From Gymnopilus junonius (lineage: Eukaryota > Basidiomycota > Agaricomycetes > Agaricales > Galerinaceae): 22,452 nucleotides of DNA. Both the position numbers and the translations under genes were made by a program. Below are positions 1 through 11,066 of this stretch, piece after piece. The DNA lies in NCBI GenBank assembly GCA_015501075.1, contig JADNYJ010000509.1, positions 1-22,452 of the forward strand, given 5' to 3'. Numbering within the stretch: position 1 is the first letter of the stretch; every line of letters starts with the position of its first letter. The notes under the pieces were generated by a model, which made no database searches, had not been told where the DNA came from, and worked only from the letters and a program-made list of their open reading frames with translations.

Positions 1-64
1 GTGAACTATCTCTGCCTGATCCTAAATTACTTCGACCCATCAAGCCCCTGATCTGCCCGGCATT

Positions 65-3000
65 TTAACCTTCTTCCTTGCGTAGATCCTCCTGCAGTTC
101 TGTCAAACGACCAAACTCGGGTTCATCTTCGAATTCACGGGTACGACCGATGAATGTCCGCAGGATGCTACGAGCCTGCGATCTCCACTTGTAACCTTCG
201 ACTCGCGGCCCGAAATTCCTCACAATATCCACAATTTCTTCCACCTCCGTCACGGCTTCTCGCCATTTGGCCGAGTCCGTCTCGCCTTTTTCGATAGTCC
301 CAGCAATACTGCACCGATACGCATCAAGATACGCCTTGATGGCTTCTTCCCATTTGCTTTGCCAAGAAAGCAATCGAGCATAGGCACGGAAGATACGCGG
401 TGAAGATAATCGTGGAAGAAGCGTTCTTTCCAAGAGATTGAGTACACTTCGATACAGACCGTCCTTCGTTCGGGTTGGGTACAGCACCTTCCTCAGCTGC
501 TGCTTCTTCTGGGTTGGGCGGTGCTCGCGTGACGGCTTCAACAAGGCGGTCCAGTACATCTTCGTCTACTGTCAGTGCTCCCGCTTTGTCACCTGTTTGC
601 TCGACAATACGACCAAGAGCACGGCAAGCTTCTTGGAGTTCTCCGACGTCCATAGCCACGATCATGTAGTTGTACCACATGCGCCAGTTTTCGTAGCTAT
701 AACGTAATCCTTGTTTAAGCGCGCGGAAAGCGAGCATTTTGTTCTCGAAGGGGATCGCCTCCGAAGATCCATCGATTTCCATATTCTAAAGCCCAGGGAA
801 CGTGAAGTGAGAATTTATTTCTACGTCCACACGGCTAAAGTCTCAGTGGCGCTCTTACCTGCGATTCAGATAACGGAGAAGTATGCTCTTCGTTGACGTC
901 GAGCTTCGGTTTGCTAACGCCTGTCCGAAGATACATGCTCGCGAGATTGTTCCAGCTCTCTCCGTCTTCTTCATCAATAGCTACGCAACGTGAAAAAGCG
1001 TCCTTCGCTCCTTCCCAATCTTCTATTCGCATGCATGCGCAGCCGAGTATAAACCAGGATCGTGTCAGAAGGGGATTAATTTTTACGGCCTGCCTCAGAC
1101 AAGATATTGCTTCCTGGTAGTTCGCCCGTGCAAAGTAATAACCGCCCAGAGAGCGCATTGCTCGCCCTGAAGTCTCGTTGGATAACTCCCATGCATGCTT
1201 GTAATCGTGCTCAGCATTAGCCGGATCAAGGTCTCCCAGCAGGCACCATAGCTTCGCTTCTCGGGTTGCGTCTTGTAATCTCTGGCGTTGGACTGATGGC
1301 GCTTTACCCCGAGAAATCACAGCCTTTGCTTCCTGTTTTCTTCCTTCCAAAAGATCGCGAATGACGGCTATTCCCTTCTCAGGTTTCTCCAAGGCGCCGT
1401 AGCATTTGACCACATCCTCCCACATTTCTAAGCGCTCGAATATCTCAAGCGCCGATTTAACGACCCCAAGGCTGAGGAACCTTTGCGCCAGCTCCTTCTC
1501 CATTTCCCAGCTGCTCGGCATAGGAATTGAGTGAAAGAAAAGAAGGCGTTCGGAAGCCGAAGAATCGGAAGTCGGCATCTGGTCTATTAAAGCTTGGAGT
1601 TGGAGCGTTGATCGTTCCACGGTGCGCGTGCGCGAGGATTCCAAACGCGAACGTAGTAACAGGGCCATCGTGTGGACAGTCCAATTTCTGGGGTGTGAAA
1701 CAACGCGCGACACGTAAGGGGACATTTGTTCTGTTGTAAGACCGTGCGAGGGTGATGTGTTTCGGACATTGAGACAGAGGGAAAGAAGAATACATTGGTC
1801 GAGGGGATGAAGGGGCGGCTGAGCTGAAGGGTCGATGTGACTCAGGCTCGATCCAAGTCCTGCGGACCTAGATGATGTGAACTCTGTTTGTTCTAGCAGG
1901 GTGTCGTCGTTGAGAGCTAATGTCTCTGGAACATTAGTGGTGTCCTCCCTGTCAGGGTTGGTATTTTGGTCATTGATTGTGTCCTCCGCTTTTCCTGATT
2001 TGATAGCTCCATCCGAAATGTTCAACCGACTCTCGGCAAGCAGAACGAGTTGGGAAAGTTCGGTCTCTTGAAATTTTGTGCGTCGACCGAGGGCTCCGGT
2101 CAATTCGTATTCCAATCCTGTGGATCTAGCAGCTTTGACGAAAAGATCTGCCGCTGAGTTGTCGCGAGAAAGAAGATGTTCAAGTAATCCGAGTTCCAGA
2201 TACATGCGACCAACAATCTCAGGCTCTTGCGCCAAAGAAGAACGCAGAGGTTCTAGTAACTCGCGAAAATCCACTGAATTGGGTACTGGGTCATCTAAAA
2301 CTCTTTGGCGGACCATTTCTACACGAAGCCTCCACCATGAAATCGATTGCATGTGTTCGTAATCCAAACCCACGAGAAGTTGGGCTGCTCTCAGGAATAT
2401 AGGCACTTTCGCAAGGTGGTAAGCAGGTTCACCCCCGGATGCCAACTCCGATATTGCTTTCGCATGGATGGCTTCTTCTGTCCAAGCCGTTGTTGCATCG
2501 GCGTTATCCGACAGGATTTCGAGAGGATTTATATCAAGATCAGGGCCAGTCCAATTGGCCTGCACGAAAGCGTGCAAGCAGGCGACTGCGATAGCCAAAC
2601 GCGTAAGTTCTGCATCAACTTTATCCTTTTCTACAGGTTTTATAGAGATGTCCAACAAATTTTGGAATGATAGATCCGGATCGTCAGACACAGGTCGTAA
2701 TAGTATACGCGCTTTGTCCGACTTGAGGACATCCCGGAAGTGACAACCGACTGCTAGTCTCGCCAGATCAGCACCTGAAGAAAGCGACGGTTCAGGTATT
2801 TCAGAGTCCCATTGGCCTATGAGAAGCGATTTTTCCACTGAAGCAAGACTATCAGCGTTCATATCGTAGAAAGCGTTCAGTAACTTCAGTTCGCTGAACA
2901 AGCAGATTGAAAGATTTTAGTCAGGCACGTGCTGACAACTCATCTTATCAATCATTTCTAAAGATGGCAATTGCTCATTTCAAGCCAATGGCAAGCGACA

Positions 3001-3145
3001 AAAACATCCATATCGAGTTTGGCTCTTTCCCATAACGTAAAATCTCCCTGCGCCAACAGATCCACGTCGAGTTGGTAGCGGTTTGGAAAACAGATCCCTC
3101 AGGCTGTCGTAAACCTGACACTGCCCTTGAAATTAACCTTCTCCA
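65..3145 (-). CDS. TTC27/Emw1-like TPR repeat protein (frameshifted in this sequence)
   Basis: This is a large TPR protein of the TTC27 family (yeast Emw1), an essential cytoplasmic/nuclear factor linked in yeast to cell-wall integrity. The main exon (2893 down to 859) encodes about 680 residues. Near its 3' end are two tandem TPRs, including 'ANYQEAISCLRQAVKINP' and 'DWEGAKDAFSRCVAIDEEDG', followed by 'SWNNLASMYLRTG'. A 73 nt intron (858-786, GTAAGA...TTTAG) leads to 'NKMLAFRALKQGLRYSYENW', a strongly conserved family signature. Around 478 the frame must change by one base to continue into 'GLYRSVLNLLERTLLPRL', which runs to the TAA at 65-67. The N-terminal exon around 2980-3140 carries 'LDVDLLAQGDFTLWERAK' but needs at least two more frame changes, one at an AAA run near 3085 and one near 2985. 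The true start codon is not resolved and may lie as far as about 3360. Family assignment is firm; the exon model is not. Confidence 0.85.
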
Positions 3146-4867
3146 CACCTCTTGGCATGGCAAAGTCGGGTCACTTGAAACGACTTCGAATCATTGACAC
3201 ATGGGAGTGAAATTGGGTCTATAGATGGAGGTGAAGGGGCGGTCAAGCGCGGGATCCCGGGTCCGCAAGAGATTATCTTTTTGATAGTGTGCATTTGACT
3301 CATTAGAACATAAGGTTTCGCATTTAAGCAACTACTTAACTTACTGGTGAGTGGACCAACGTGCAATTTAGCCTTTCACTCTACCCGCGTTAAATGCGTA
3401 AATCACAAAATATAGGTGAGCCACTCCTAGATAAGCGCTTTTAAATGTATATAACTGCCCTTACATCTTTGAAATATAGTCCTGGCGTCCGAGTAGGCTG
3501 GCTTCAAAGCGCTAAAGTTCGAAACATGTGCGAGAAAATTCTAGGTCTAATTTGCGCCAGGTTCCTGGAGCAAAGTACAGGATAGTATCTATGGTGAGGT
3601 AAATATATTCGGTGAATAATACAAATACTCATGTGGATTCGTTTTCCCACCACGAACTCGGGAATGTGCTCCTCTTCGGAAAACTGACGATACTTATGAC
3701 AGCTTACGACCCAGCCTCGTGTTTGCAATGTTCTAGTCAAGGCATTCTCGGATCAAAACGAACGCGCCTGAGCATACGCAGACAGAGACGGTCAGTTTCC
3801 GTCTTCTGTCACTTACCCGATATCACTCGGTATATTTCATGCTTTTCAAATTTCAGCCCCTTACACATCCTGCTTTTCCAGATTTAAATCAATGTCATCG
3901 ATGGAGCTTTCACAGACAGTGTTTCAAATCTATTACTAGTAGCGGTGCATATGGTTGCTGGGACAGAAGGTCCAGCTGACCTATCGAAATCGATGACCCG
4001 ATTCAAGTTACGTACTTTTCCAAGCCTTCATGGAGCATAGAATCGTTCTGGTGTCAAGCCTTGAAAGGCGCAACATTTCTATTTTCAAATATGTGCGGTC
4101 AGTTTTAATAGTCATGACTTGTACCTCTTCGATAACTTTCAACAAAGATGGTGAGGTAAACCGAAATAAGACAATATCTCACGTAAAGAATCAGCGTTCT
4201 GATTTCTTGCAACTCAGCTGATCATGACTGTCCGTTCCGACGCTAATTCCATCTGTCATCAGAGGTCCTCGGAAGGTACTGATCCATTCCAATCGGACAA
4301 AGGACAATAAAAAATCGCCTTACGCGCCTAGACAATTGGGTGCATTACCTCATCGGAGTAAATTTTAGGTCAATTTCTGTAGGTTATACAAGTTTAGAAC
4401 GTTGTCAACCTCTCAGAAGAATTGCAAGGTGAGGACGCGAACGACTAGTCATTATTTCTGATTAATGATCAACTTCGAAATAATGGAGATCCTGATACTT
4501 ATTACTCGATGGTGCTCCGAAAGCATCCTCCTGGGCTAATTTTGTCTGGCTGTTAAATTTGACTGTTCGCTTAAATTTCTCTTCATAATCAAGCTGGAGC
4601 CCATACGGTAGTTTATGTTCAACTCCCGAGTACAGTTTGTCTTGACGAAGGTCACTAAAAATGTCTAAGCGTAAATCCTCTTGAGCTTATATGCTTAGGC
4701 ACTATACACGAAATATGTCTGTGCTTCTCATTCCAATCTCGTGCTGAACACTCCTCCATCTCCTACTGGCCACCCCTGAATATTGTCTATTTCAAGGAAG
4801 CGGTTATCTTATCGACTCCTGAAGGTCACGTGCGGCCCATCGTTGAATTCACTGCTGGCACTGAGTA
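3146..4867. other. Intergenic region, no recognisable gene
   Basis: About 1.7 kb between the uncertain 5' end of the TTC27-like gene and a fold-back repeat cluster. Only short open frames (under 100 codons) without recognisable family features are present. The part next to 3146-3370 may contain the real first exon of the TTC27-like gene. I see no tRNA, rRNA or clear transposon open frame. Confidence 0.5.
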
Positions 4868-5249
4868 GTGTTTCTTGAGGAAACAGTACACACCCGGGTC
4901 GTTCTATCAACCTGAGTTTGAATCTGGCCAAACAAAGTAGCGTTCAAGTCTGAGTCAAGTTCACTTTGAAAACAAAGGAGCTGAGTGGGTTTAGATCTGC
5001 CGGATCTTGAGCCCAGCGCATCTCCAATTTGCGCTCAACTCATTTCCCTTGGGGCTGCGCTATATTTACATACCCCTCGGAACTCGCACCCAACGCGATC
5101 TGCGGTTTAAGTTTGTTGCATTCCGACGGAGCTTGAACTGTGTGCAGTAAAAATAAGAACTCAACGCAAATTCAGACCCAATTTGTATTTACTCTCGGAC
5201 GCTTAAACCTAACGCATTCGAAGGTCCGGGTGTGTACCTGGGGAAACAC
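4868..5249. repeat. Putative MITE-like element with terminal inverted repeats
   Basis: The left end reads GTGTTTC at 4868-4874, then after a short insert GTACACACCCGG at 4886-4897. The right end carries the exact reverse complement CCGGGTGTGTAC at 5226-5237, followed by GAAACAC at 5243-5249. This gives inverted ends of 7 + 12 perfectly matching bases with an internal length difference, around a non-coding interior of about 330 bp. No target-site duplication is obvious, so calling it a transposable element is an inference. The right end is shared with the hairpin at 5243-5367. Confidence 0.5.
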
Positions 5250-5392
5250 GTCATATGACTTTTTTTCCGCTGTTTTCTTGAGAAACACTGGTCGGCCATA
5301 CCAAATTAGGCAAGGCCGAATGCTGGTTTCTGGAGAAACATCTAAAAAAAATCAGGTGACGTGTTTCTTTCATGCTGTTTCCCAAAGAAACA
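4869..5392. repeat. Four copies of a 16-17 bp palindrome, TGTTTC-(N4-5)-GAAACA type
   Basis: Copies lie at 4869-4885 (TGTTTCTTGAGGAAACA), 5271-5287 (TGTTTTCTTGAGAAACA), 5325-5340 (GGTTTCTGGAGAAACA) and 5376-5392 (TGTTTCCCAAAGAAACA). Each has arms of about 6-7 bp that are exact or nearly exact inverses. Two of them lie inside opposite arms of the 125 bp hairpin and are therefore not independent. They could be transcription-factor sites upstream of the 5451 gene, or simply the terminal motif of a repeated element. Confidence 0.6.
5243..5367. repeat. 125 bp imperfect hairpin (fold-back element)
   Basis: The arms at 5243-5297 and 5314-5367 are inverted copies of each other. They begin with a perfect 11 bp match, GAAACACGTCA against TGACGTGTTTC, continue through a T7-8/A8 tract and a TTTCT..AGAAAC block, and close with TCGGCC/GGCCGA around a 16 nt loop (5298-5313). 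By eye the arms are roughly three-quarters identical. The element ends 83 bp upstream of the start codon at 5451. It could be a MITE, a fold-back element or a transcribed hairpin. Confidence 0.7.
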
Positions 5393-5450
5393 GAGGTTGG
5401 TGCCAGCAGTGATTACCGGTCTTCTGCACCTAACCTTCCTTCATAAATTC

Positions 5451-6931
5451 ATGACCCAACCTCGTCTGAGTACTGTCTACGATTTCTCGGACCTCAGGCT
5501 ACACTCAGATGGAACTCGAGTATACCAGAAGTCTACCAATTTAAGACCGGATCTCGTCAAGGTCACCACTCGGAATTCTCGCTTTAATTGGATTGCGAAA
5601 GACGCAGGAGGTTCCGCAAGCGTTCCAAGATTCAGAAAGAAACCAAAAATCTCTAAAGAACGGGAGGAAGATGGGGAGGTGGACGTAGATTTGCCGTCTC
5701 AGGAAGACGAGAGTACTGGAGGCAGCCAGGAATCGTCCGAAGAAGGTGATGATGTTCGGAAAAATGGCAAAAAACGCAAACCGAAGCGAATTGACACGCG
5801 GAAACCAAAAAGGCTAAAATTTGCAAAAGATTATGGTTATCTAGACTCGGAATCTCATCGACCCGCTGAGAGTGCTGGTGAAGCTCCTGAAGCTCGGGAT
5901 TACACGATCAAACTTTCCGAGCCTTCTGCGGTACGTAGCCTTTGACAATGACAATACTATTTACACTTATAATGGCAAACACGCACACAGGATCTTTTGA
6001 AATGTATCCATAGATTCGCATCTGAATTCTACACTGAAAGAGGCCAATTATTGAATATTTCGCGCGAGTATAGGAAGGAAAGGAAACAGCGAGCCCTTCA
6101 GAAACGCGCCAGGAATGAAAAGAGAGCCGACAAGAGGAAAGAAGACCATGAGGATTCGGCAGCCCTTTCTGGTTCGGAATCGGAATTTTCAGAATCAGAG
6201 ACGCCACCGCAAGATGCTGACGATAATTCAGAAGATGAAGAATCCAGTGGACGAGAGGTATCAGACGGTGGCGAGAATGATGAGGGAGGGTCGAGCAGCA
6301 AAAATACAAAGGGCAAAGGAGAGGCAAAATCCAAGAAACCATGGAAGCGTAAAGGGCGTCGTCGTACCGACAAACTCTATACAGATATGTACAAGATGTT
6401 CGACGGTTCTGCCATGATGGCTCTTGGTATGTCACTTCAACTTCCCATTGTCATTTCTATTTACTTTTACTTTGCTCAGGAATGCTGGTGCAGGAGCAAA
6501 TTGCTCATATGCTTAATCCTGATGTACCCGACGGCTGGGAAGAAGAGATGAAAAGATACTACGGTGACGTTCAAGATGACCTAACCGAATCAATTGAGCC
6601 GAATGCTTCTGTAGACAAGGCCGTCTCTACTGGAGAGGGCCCCGGAAGCGGAGCTCAGGATGAAGCCGGTGTCCCCCAAGCTGCCTCTCATGGAAAACAG
6701 TTCGGTAGTATGGGTGCAGAGTCCCAAACTTCAGAAACCACCAACCGAAACCCACTCCATCAGTTTGATAACACTTCTCTGCTTTCTCATTCAGGTCCAA
6801 AACTTTCCACCGCCGGCACAAATGCGGTATCTGATTTGGAGCACGAGGTTGATGAAGATGATCCTATTCAACCATGGTCAGAAGACTCTGAAGACAATGA
6901 GAATTCGGATTCGCAGGGTGGTGTTGATTGA
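5451..6931 (+). CDS. Conserved-looking acidic/basic nuclear-type protein, 455 aa, three exons
   Basis: This gene reads cleanly: exon 5451-5930, intron 5931-5990 (GTACGT...CACAG), exon 5991-6426, intron 6427-6479 (GTATGT...CTCAG), exon 6480-6931, ending in TGA, 455 residues. The ATG at 5451 is chosen because it is the first in frame and follows an A/T-rich leader. The N-terminal 50 residues are ordinary sequence. Then come alternating acidic stretches and lysine/arginine clusters ('KKRKPKR', 'RKPKRLKF', 'KSKKPWKRKGRRR') typical of nuclear or nucleolar proteins. Two segments look folded: 'DLLKCIHRFASEFYTERG' followed by a basic helix (about residues 161-205), and 'DMYKMFDGSAMMALGMLVQE' to 'GWEEEMKRYYGD' (about 293-340). 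The tail is acidic and low-complexity. The layout faintly recalls RNA polymerase I factor Rrn9-like proteins, but I cannot establish this. Convergent with uL13m downstream. Confidence 0.85.
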
Positions 6932-7436
6932 CTCGCTTGGGCGCGGCCATGATAACGCCATCTTAATACTGTGTAAAGGATGACTGAGTCGCCTTGATCA
7001 ACTTTGTGACATATACACCACATCGAGGCGATTTTTTGTGCCATAGGATTGCTTTGTGACATATCTCGCTTGTCTCTTGGATCTCTTGCCCGTGATCAAA
7101 ATCTGGGAGTTAAGCTGTCAAATATCTGGTATGTCTGCTACACTTGCATTTCTAAACTTATGTTCTGACAAACAATCCAGCGCGGAAAAGTAATCTTTCC
7201 ATGGATTGACGGTTTGCTCCTCGGTCTTTAGGCGATCCGGGTGATCGCCATGCATCATCGTGGTGCGGGCAGTCTTTGTAACACTCCGTTGTCAAGTGGT
7301 TGGTTTCGCGAGGTCTGACGGCGCGGGATTCTGTTGCAGAAAAACAGCCACTGGGAAAGACCTTCATTGGATGATTATGCGGCGGCGGAGAAATTAGACA
7401 GATTATGATTGTTATATACAGAATAAATGGTGGTTA
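6932..7436. other. Convergent intergenic region with a 13 bp direct repeat
   Basis: This 505 bp interval lies between two convergent genes and should hold both 3' UTRs. CTTTGTGACATAT occurs twice, at 7002-7014 and 7052-7064, exactly 50 bp apart. The related inverted pair GTCGCCTTGAT / ATCGAGGCGAT lies at about 6989-7031. No gene is visible. Confidence 0.6.
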
Positions 7437-8126
7437 CTAAGAGGTTTTTTCTTTTTGCTCCTTGAGCATTTTCAGTGTTTCCGAAGTTGTAGGTATTGAA
7501 GGGTCGAAGTCGGCTGGGAGGGTACCGTCATCCCAACTCCGCATGATGTTCGCGCCTAGGATTCCCATGCGATGTGCTGGAAATATCTTCAGGCGTTCCA
7601 GACGACGCTCTCGAAGTTTATTCTTGGGTAACATGCCTGACACTGCGCGGCGAATAATCTGAAGAACACAAAACGAACGTGTCAGAAAACATAATCTTTG
7701 CATAGGGAAAATAAACACGGACCTCATCAGGATTCTTGACCACCATGTCTTTGTAAGGTGTCTCCTTCAAACCACCTGCATACATTGAATGTTTTCGGAA
7801 GAGCAACTGCTCCGCCTTTCGTCCTGTTACCTTCACCTGCCTCGAGTTGGTTACGATAACGTAGTCCCCACAGTCCACTAGGCTCCCAATTAACATAGAA
7901 AAGTAAGACGGGTTTAAGCGACGCACCACTGGGGTCGTAAATGGGCTTGTGCTTGCCCATCAACACCAATGCAATTCTCTCAGCCAGTTTACCCAAAATG
8001 CGGTCTGATGCATCAACGTGATGCCAGACTCTTGCATATGCAAGAGCAGTCTGCGGAGGACATGGTTAGTCGGAGGATACAGAATAAATTTTCAAAGAGA
8101 CTCACATTGCCGACGGCCTGTGACAT
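7437..8126 (-). CDS. Mitochondrial large-subunit ribosomal protein uL13m
   Basis: The product is ribosomal protein uL13 of the mitochondrial large subunit (yeast Mrpl23 type), which binds 23S-like rRNA. Exons are 8126-8106, 8050-7927, 7877-7723 and 7658-7437, separated by introns of 55, 49 and 64 nt with GT...AG ends. Splicing gives 173 residues, close to the usual size. Family signatures are present in order: '[20 protein letters not shown]' (about 25-44), '[18 protein letters not shown]' (about 53-70), '[13 protein letters not shown]' and '[20 protein letters not shown]', where the bacterial family has the equivalent GMLPKN...L motif. The ATG at 8126 is chosen because it opens the reading frame just before the first intron. 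A cleavable mitochondrial presequence is not obvious, as in other fungal members. No frame disruption is present, which contrasts with several neighbours. Confidence 0.95.
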
Positions 8127-8851
8127 GTTGTGGAGGACGACAAGGACGATGTCGAAGGGTGCCTAGCGGGCGTCGGATGCGGGATGAAGTTTTTTTCCCA
8201 CGAAAATATAACCACAGCTAATTTGAACCATTTCGTCGTCGTTGTCGGTTGAACCCACTGCAGAATAACTATTTCCTCCTTCCACAGTTATCAAGAAAAA
8301 ATTCCTATGCACCAAATTCTCGTGTCTTTTGTATTCTCTGAAGCGACACACCATAGACCAGGTTGAAATAAAATATGGACCAACATGTTTTGACTGACCA
8401 TGTACCTAGTCGTTACTCTAGCGGCTGCAATTTAGGTTCGCACAATGGTTTTACTTTTTCCAGAGAAAGAAGCGTATTGAATATTACCCCTGCAGTCCTT
8501 TTTCGGAGTATCTCCTCTCATGAATCCAGCTTCTTTGGCCTGATATTGATGGTGACATCCACCAGTGTGTTGTCCTCGGGAAACTAGTAATTCCGTAAGA
8601 TAGAATGCGTTCTCTTCGACGACCGATTGTTTCCAACTGACGGGGATCCAGGTAGCAGAACCTTACCTTCCCTTAAGCCGTTCTTCCAACATATGAACTC
8701 ATTTTCGCTAAATTCAACTCTCAGCCGTGATACCATTGGCACCCTAGTTCTGCCCTCCGAACCCTGTTCCAAGCGGTCGTATCAAACTTAGAAGAAATGT
8801 TCACACACCAAATATCAATCCTGAAGCCGGGATGTGATCAGTGTTCATGCC
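8127..8851. other. Upstream region of uL13m, no resolved gene
   Basis: The uL13m promoter should lie in the first few hundred bases. A short minus-strand frame around 8590-8770 and a segment near 8520-8590 (reading 'FPEDNTLVDVTI' on the minus strand) look slightly protein-like but are too short and broken to call. Confidence 0.4.
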
Positions 8852-9450
8852 AAATGATGACTTTTGCGGGCCTGGGGTGCTCTTTTCGTCGTCCTCGTGT
8901 TTGTAGGGTTGGCGGCATCCACCGTCTTCACTGGATCGTGGCAAGTGGGTTCTCATCCACTGCGGCGTAAGGCATCTTTTATGATTCCCGAGCCCCATTC
9001 CTTGAAAAATTTCGTACGGAGTTTTCCTCCTGTACCATTTCTCTGGAAGTCAATGTTCGGTTTTGTCCTCTGGGCCGCCGTGAAAATGAACATTCTCTCG
9101 CCACGGTGTTGTCCCAATTGCGCAGGGGCCTCTGTTATCTGTATGATTCATTTCCTACCTGCCTTCCCTCGATTGACTGACATTTTCATAGGCGCACAGG
9201 TTATGACTATATGTCCTTTTTTTCACTTGTTAAGGCCTCTCACTGTCTGGGACTCGAATTGCTTTATGCGGATGCGCTTCCTATCGTTCACAAGTAATTG
9301 TAGCTTACTGGATATTACATCAAACTTTCGGCCACGCGTGGCACTGTGGAGAACTCCAAAGCAATCCTCCCACTGGATCTCATCTGCCATGAAGTCCTTG
9401 AGCGTTTGGATGCGCGTTTACGGGCCCGGAAAAGGTGCAACATTGTCAAG
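8852..9450 (+). pseudogene. Possible relic of an intron-containing gene, family unknown
   Basis: In frame 1 the sequence reads as plausible protein with a believable intron. 'RRPRVCRVGGIHRLHWIVAS' is followed by a TAA at 8968, then 'FLEKFRTEFSSCTISLEV' and 'LATVLSQLRRGLCYL', which splice across a 51 nt intron (9141-9191, GTATGA...CTGAC...TCATAG) into 'SLVKASHCLGLELLYADALP'. Stops then follow near 9295. The same frame resumes with 'AILPLDLICHEVLERLDARL' until 9450. The three stops and lack of a clear start suggest a decayed gene. I do not recognise the family. A longer overlapping open frame (8864-9457) in another register is rejected as compositionally poorer and lacking the splice logic. Confidence 0.35.
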
Positions 9451-11066
9451 TCACTGATGAACCTATGATCTCAACATCATGATAGAAACTCCACCACAGT
9501 TTCACATTTGAATAGCACCACATCGGGTGAGTCTCGGTGGAATTTTTTTCGTCTCTGGGCCTCTCATAGACCGTAATCTGATTCAAAATGAACCTTATCT
9601 TGCATTGAAGCCATCTATCAGAAAGGTGTCAGCAACCAAAGCGTATCTGGGAAATCTCCCTTACTTCACCGCCCATCTCATGAGGAATAATGACTGTAAG
9701 GCCGCCAGTAATCTTTCAGTCCATAATATGGGACCTTGGTTGCTTTCTACTAACTTTCTCAAGCTCACAGAGCAAATAGAATTACTTGATAGACGAAATT
9801 ATCACATCAAGATTTGGCAGATCTTTTTCACCTCTCCCAAGGACACCGACATCGGCTGAGCGAACGTATTCGCTGCCGTCGAGAAATTTCGGTACCTGTG
9901 CAATCTCACTTCGGCTCATCATTCCGCACTTCACAATCCATCGGTACTTGCCCACTTCGCTCCTGGATCTGGTTCCTGACAGTGTTTTTCAGGTACGAGC
10001 ACTATTTAAATTCCTTGAGATAATTCCTTTTTTCTATTCGATCGACTATCATCCTTGCTATTCAAAGAAAATGGGCCAGGAAAATGGGTATCAATGCTCA
10101 CGGGCCAATGCCGTCGGACCGCTAGGGAACGTCAGTTGATTCAAAGGTCAGGATCTCAACTTCACAATGATTCTTCTTTCCAACATAAATATTCTAGGTA
10201 ATGAACTTCCGCGGCTTCCAGTGGTCTTCAAAGCCGTGAGCCTAATTGACGTCCCTTCCCTGGTGAGGTTTTTGTCCTTCGGCGTAACCTCAAAATAACC
10301 TTCTACGAAAGACCGCCTGACGGAAGCGAATTTTTTTCTCAAACTAAACGGGTTTGCGGCGTCCGTAAAGCTCCTGTTCAATAGAGAGAGAAAAGTCAAA
10401 ACGGGGACAAATTTTCTCTCAATGACTATGGCACAGGGTCCATGGCGCGTGTGGGCATCCCGGATCGCTGTGGAAGAAACGAATGAAAATGACGGCACGC
10501 CTTTCTTTCCCCGCTTTCTTTTTCTTAGCGTAATCGATGTGTTGCACTTATCTGGGGAAGCTCACAACCTGCATGTACGAGGAAAACGGAGTGAAGTTTC
10601 TGCCCCCTTGTTCTCGGTCCCACCAGCGCCTGAGTGGGAGTTTTGTTTCCTTTCATGTGCAGACAGAAGGCATGGATAAAAGCCAGAAGATACAGAGTAC
10701 TTCCATTACGCAGAGCTTATTTTTATTTACGCAGAGTAACGGGAAAAGCCTGTTCCGAAGAAATAAAAAGTATTGTTAGCAATGCCGGCGTACTGTAGCA
10801 CAACTAGCCAGCATACCATGCCTCTCGTGGGCTCCTTAGATAAGATATTGGTGTCTGGCATGACAAGTGACCGGTGACCATAGAAGGCTAGTATAGAGTC
10901 GGGAGGGCGCAACGGTCGAGATGGCAAACCTCATTTCTACACATCGTGGTCAGCGAAAGTTACAAGAGCCAAAAGGAGCCGTTATGAGATTGGGTCTTTC
11001 CAACGTGAAAGTGATGATATTTCAACCAAACGGTCACGCCAGCGCATAGAGAATCCGAAACCCAAT
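9451..11066. other. Gene-poor region, no supported gene
   Basis: This 1.6 kb contains several 60-117 codon frames on both strands, none with a recognisable motif, convincing start or splice structure. A stretch near 9847-9960 reads 'FAAVEKFRYLCNLTSAHH' in frame 1 and may be another degraded coding fragment. Nothing else is claimed here. Confidence 0.4.

Noticed and set aside
4869..5392. TTC/GAA palindromes considered as heat-shock elements
   Set aside because: The spacing between TTC and GAA in these palindromes is 4-5 bases, not the two bases of a heat-shock element.
6098..6373. 91-codon minus-strand Ser-rich frame
   Set aside because: It is the antisense shadow of acidic and basic codons in exon 2 of the intact gene at 5451-6931.
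8864..9457. 197-codon plus-strand open frame starting with a non-ATG codon
   Set aside because: Its composition is poor and it overlaps a more protein-like frame that has a believable intron; it is likely a chance frame.
10148..10498. 116-codon minus-strand frame
   Set aside because: No motif, no splice structure and no homology recognisable by eye.
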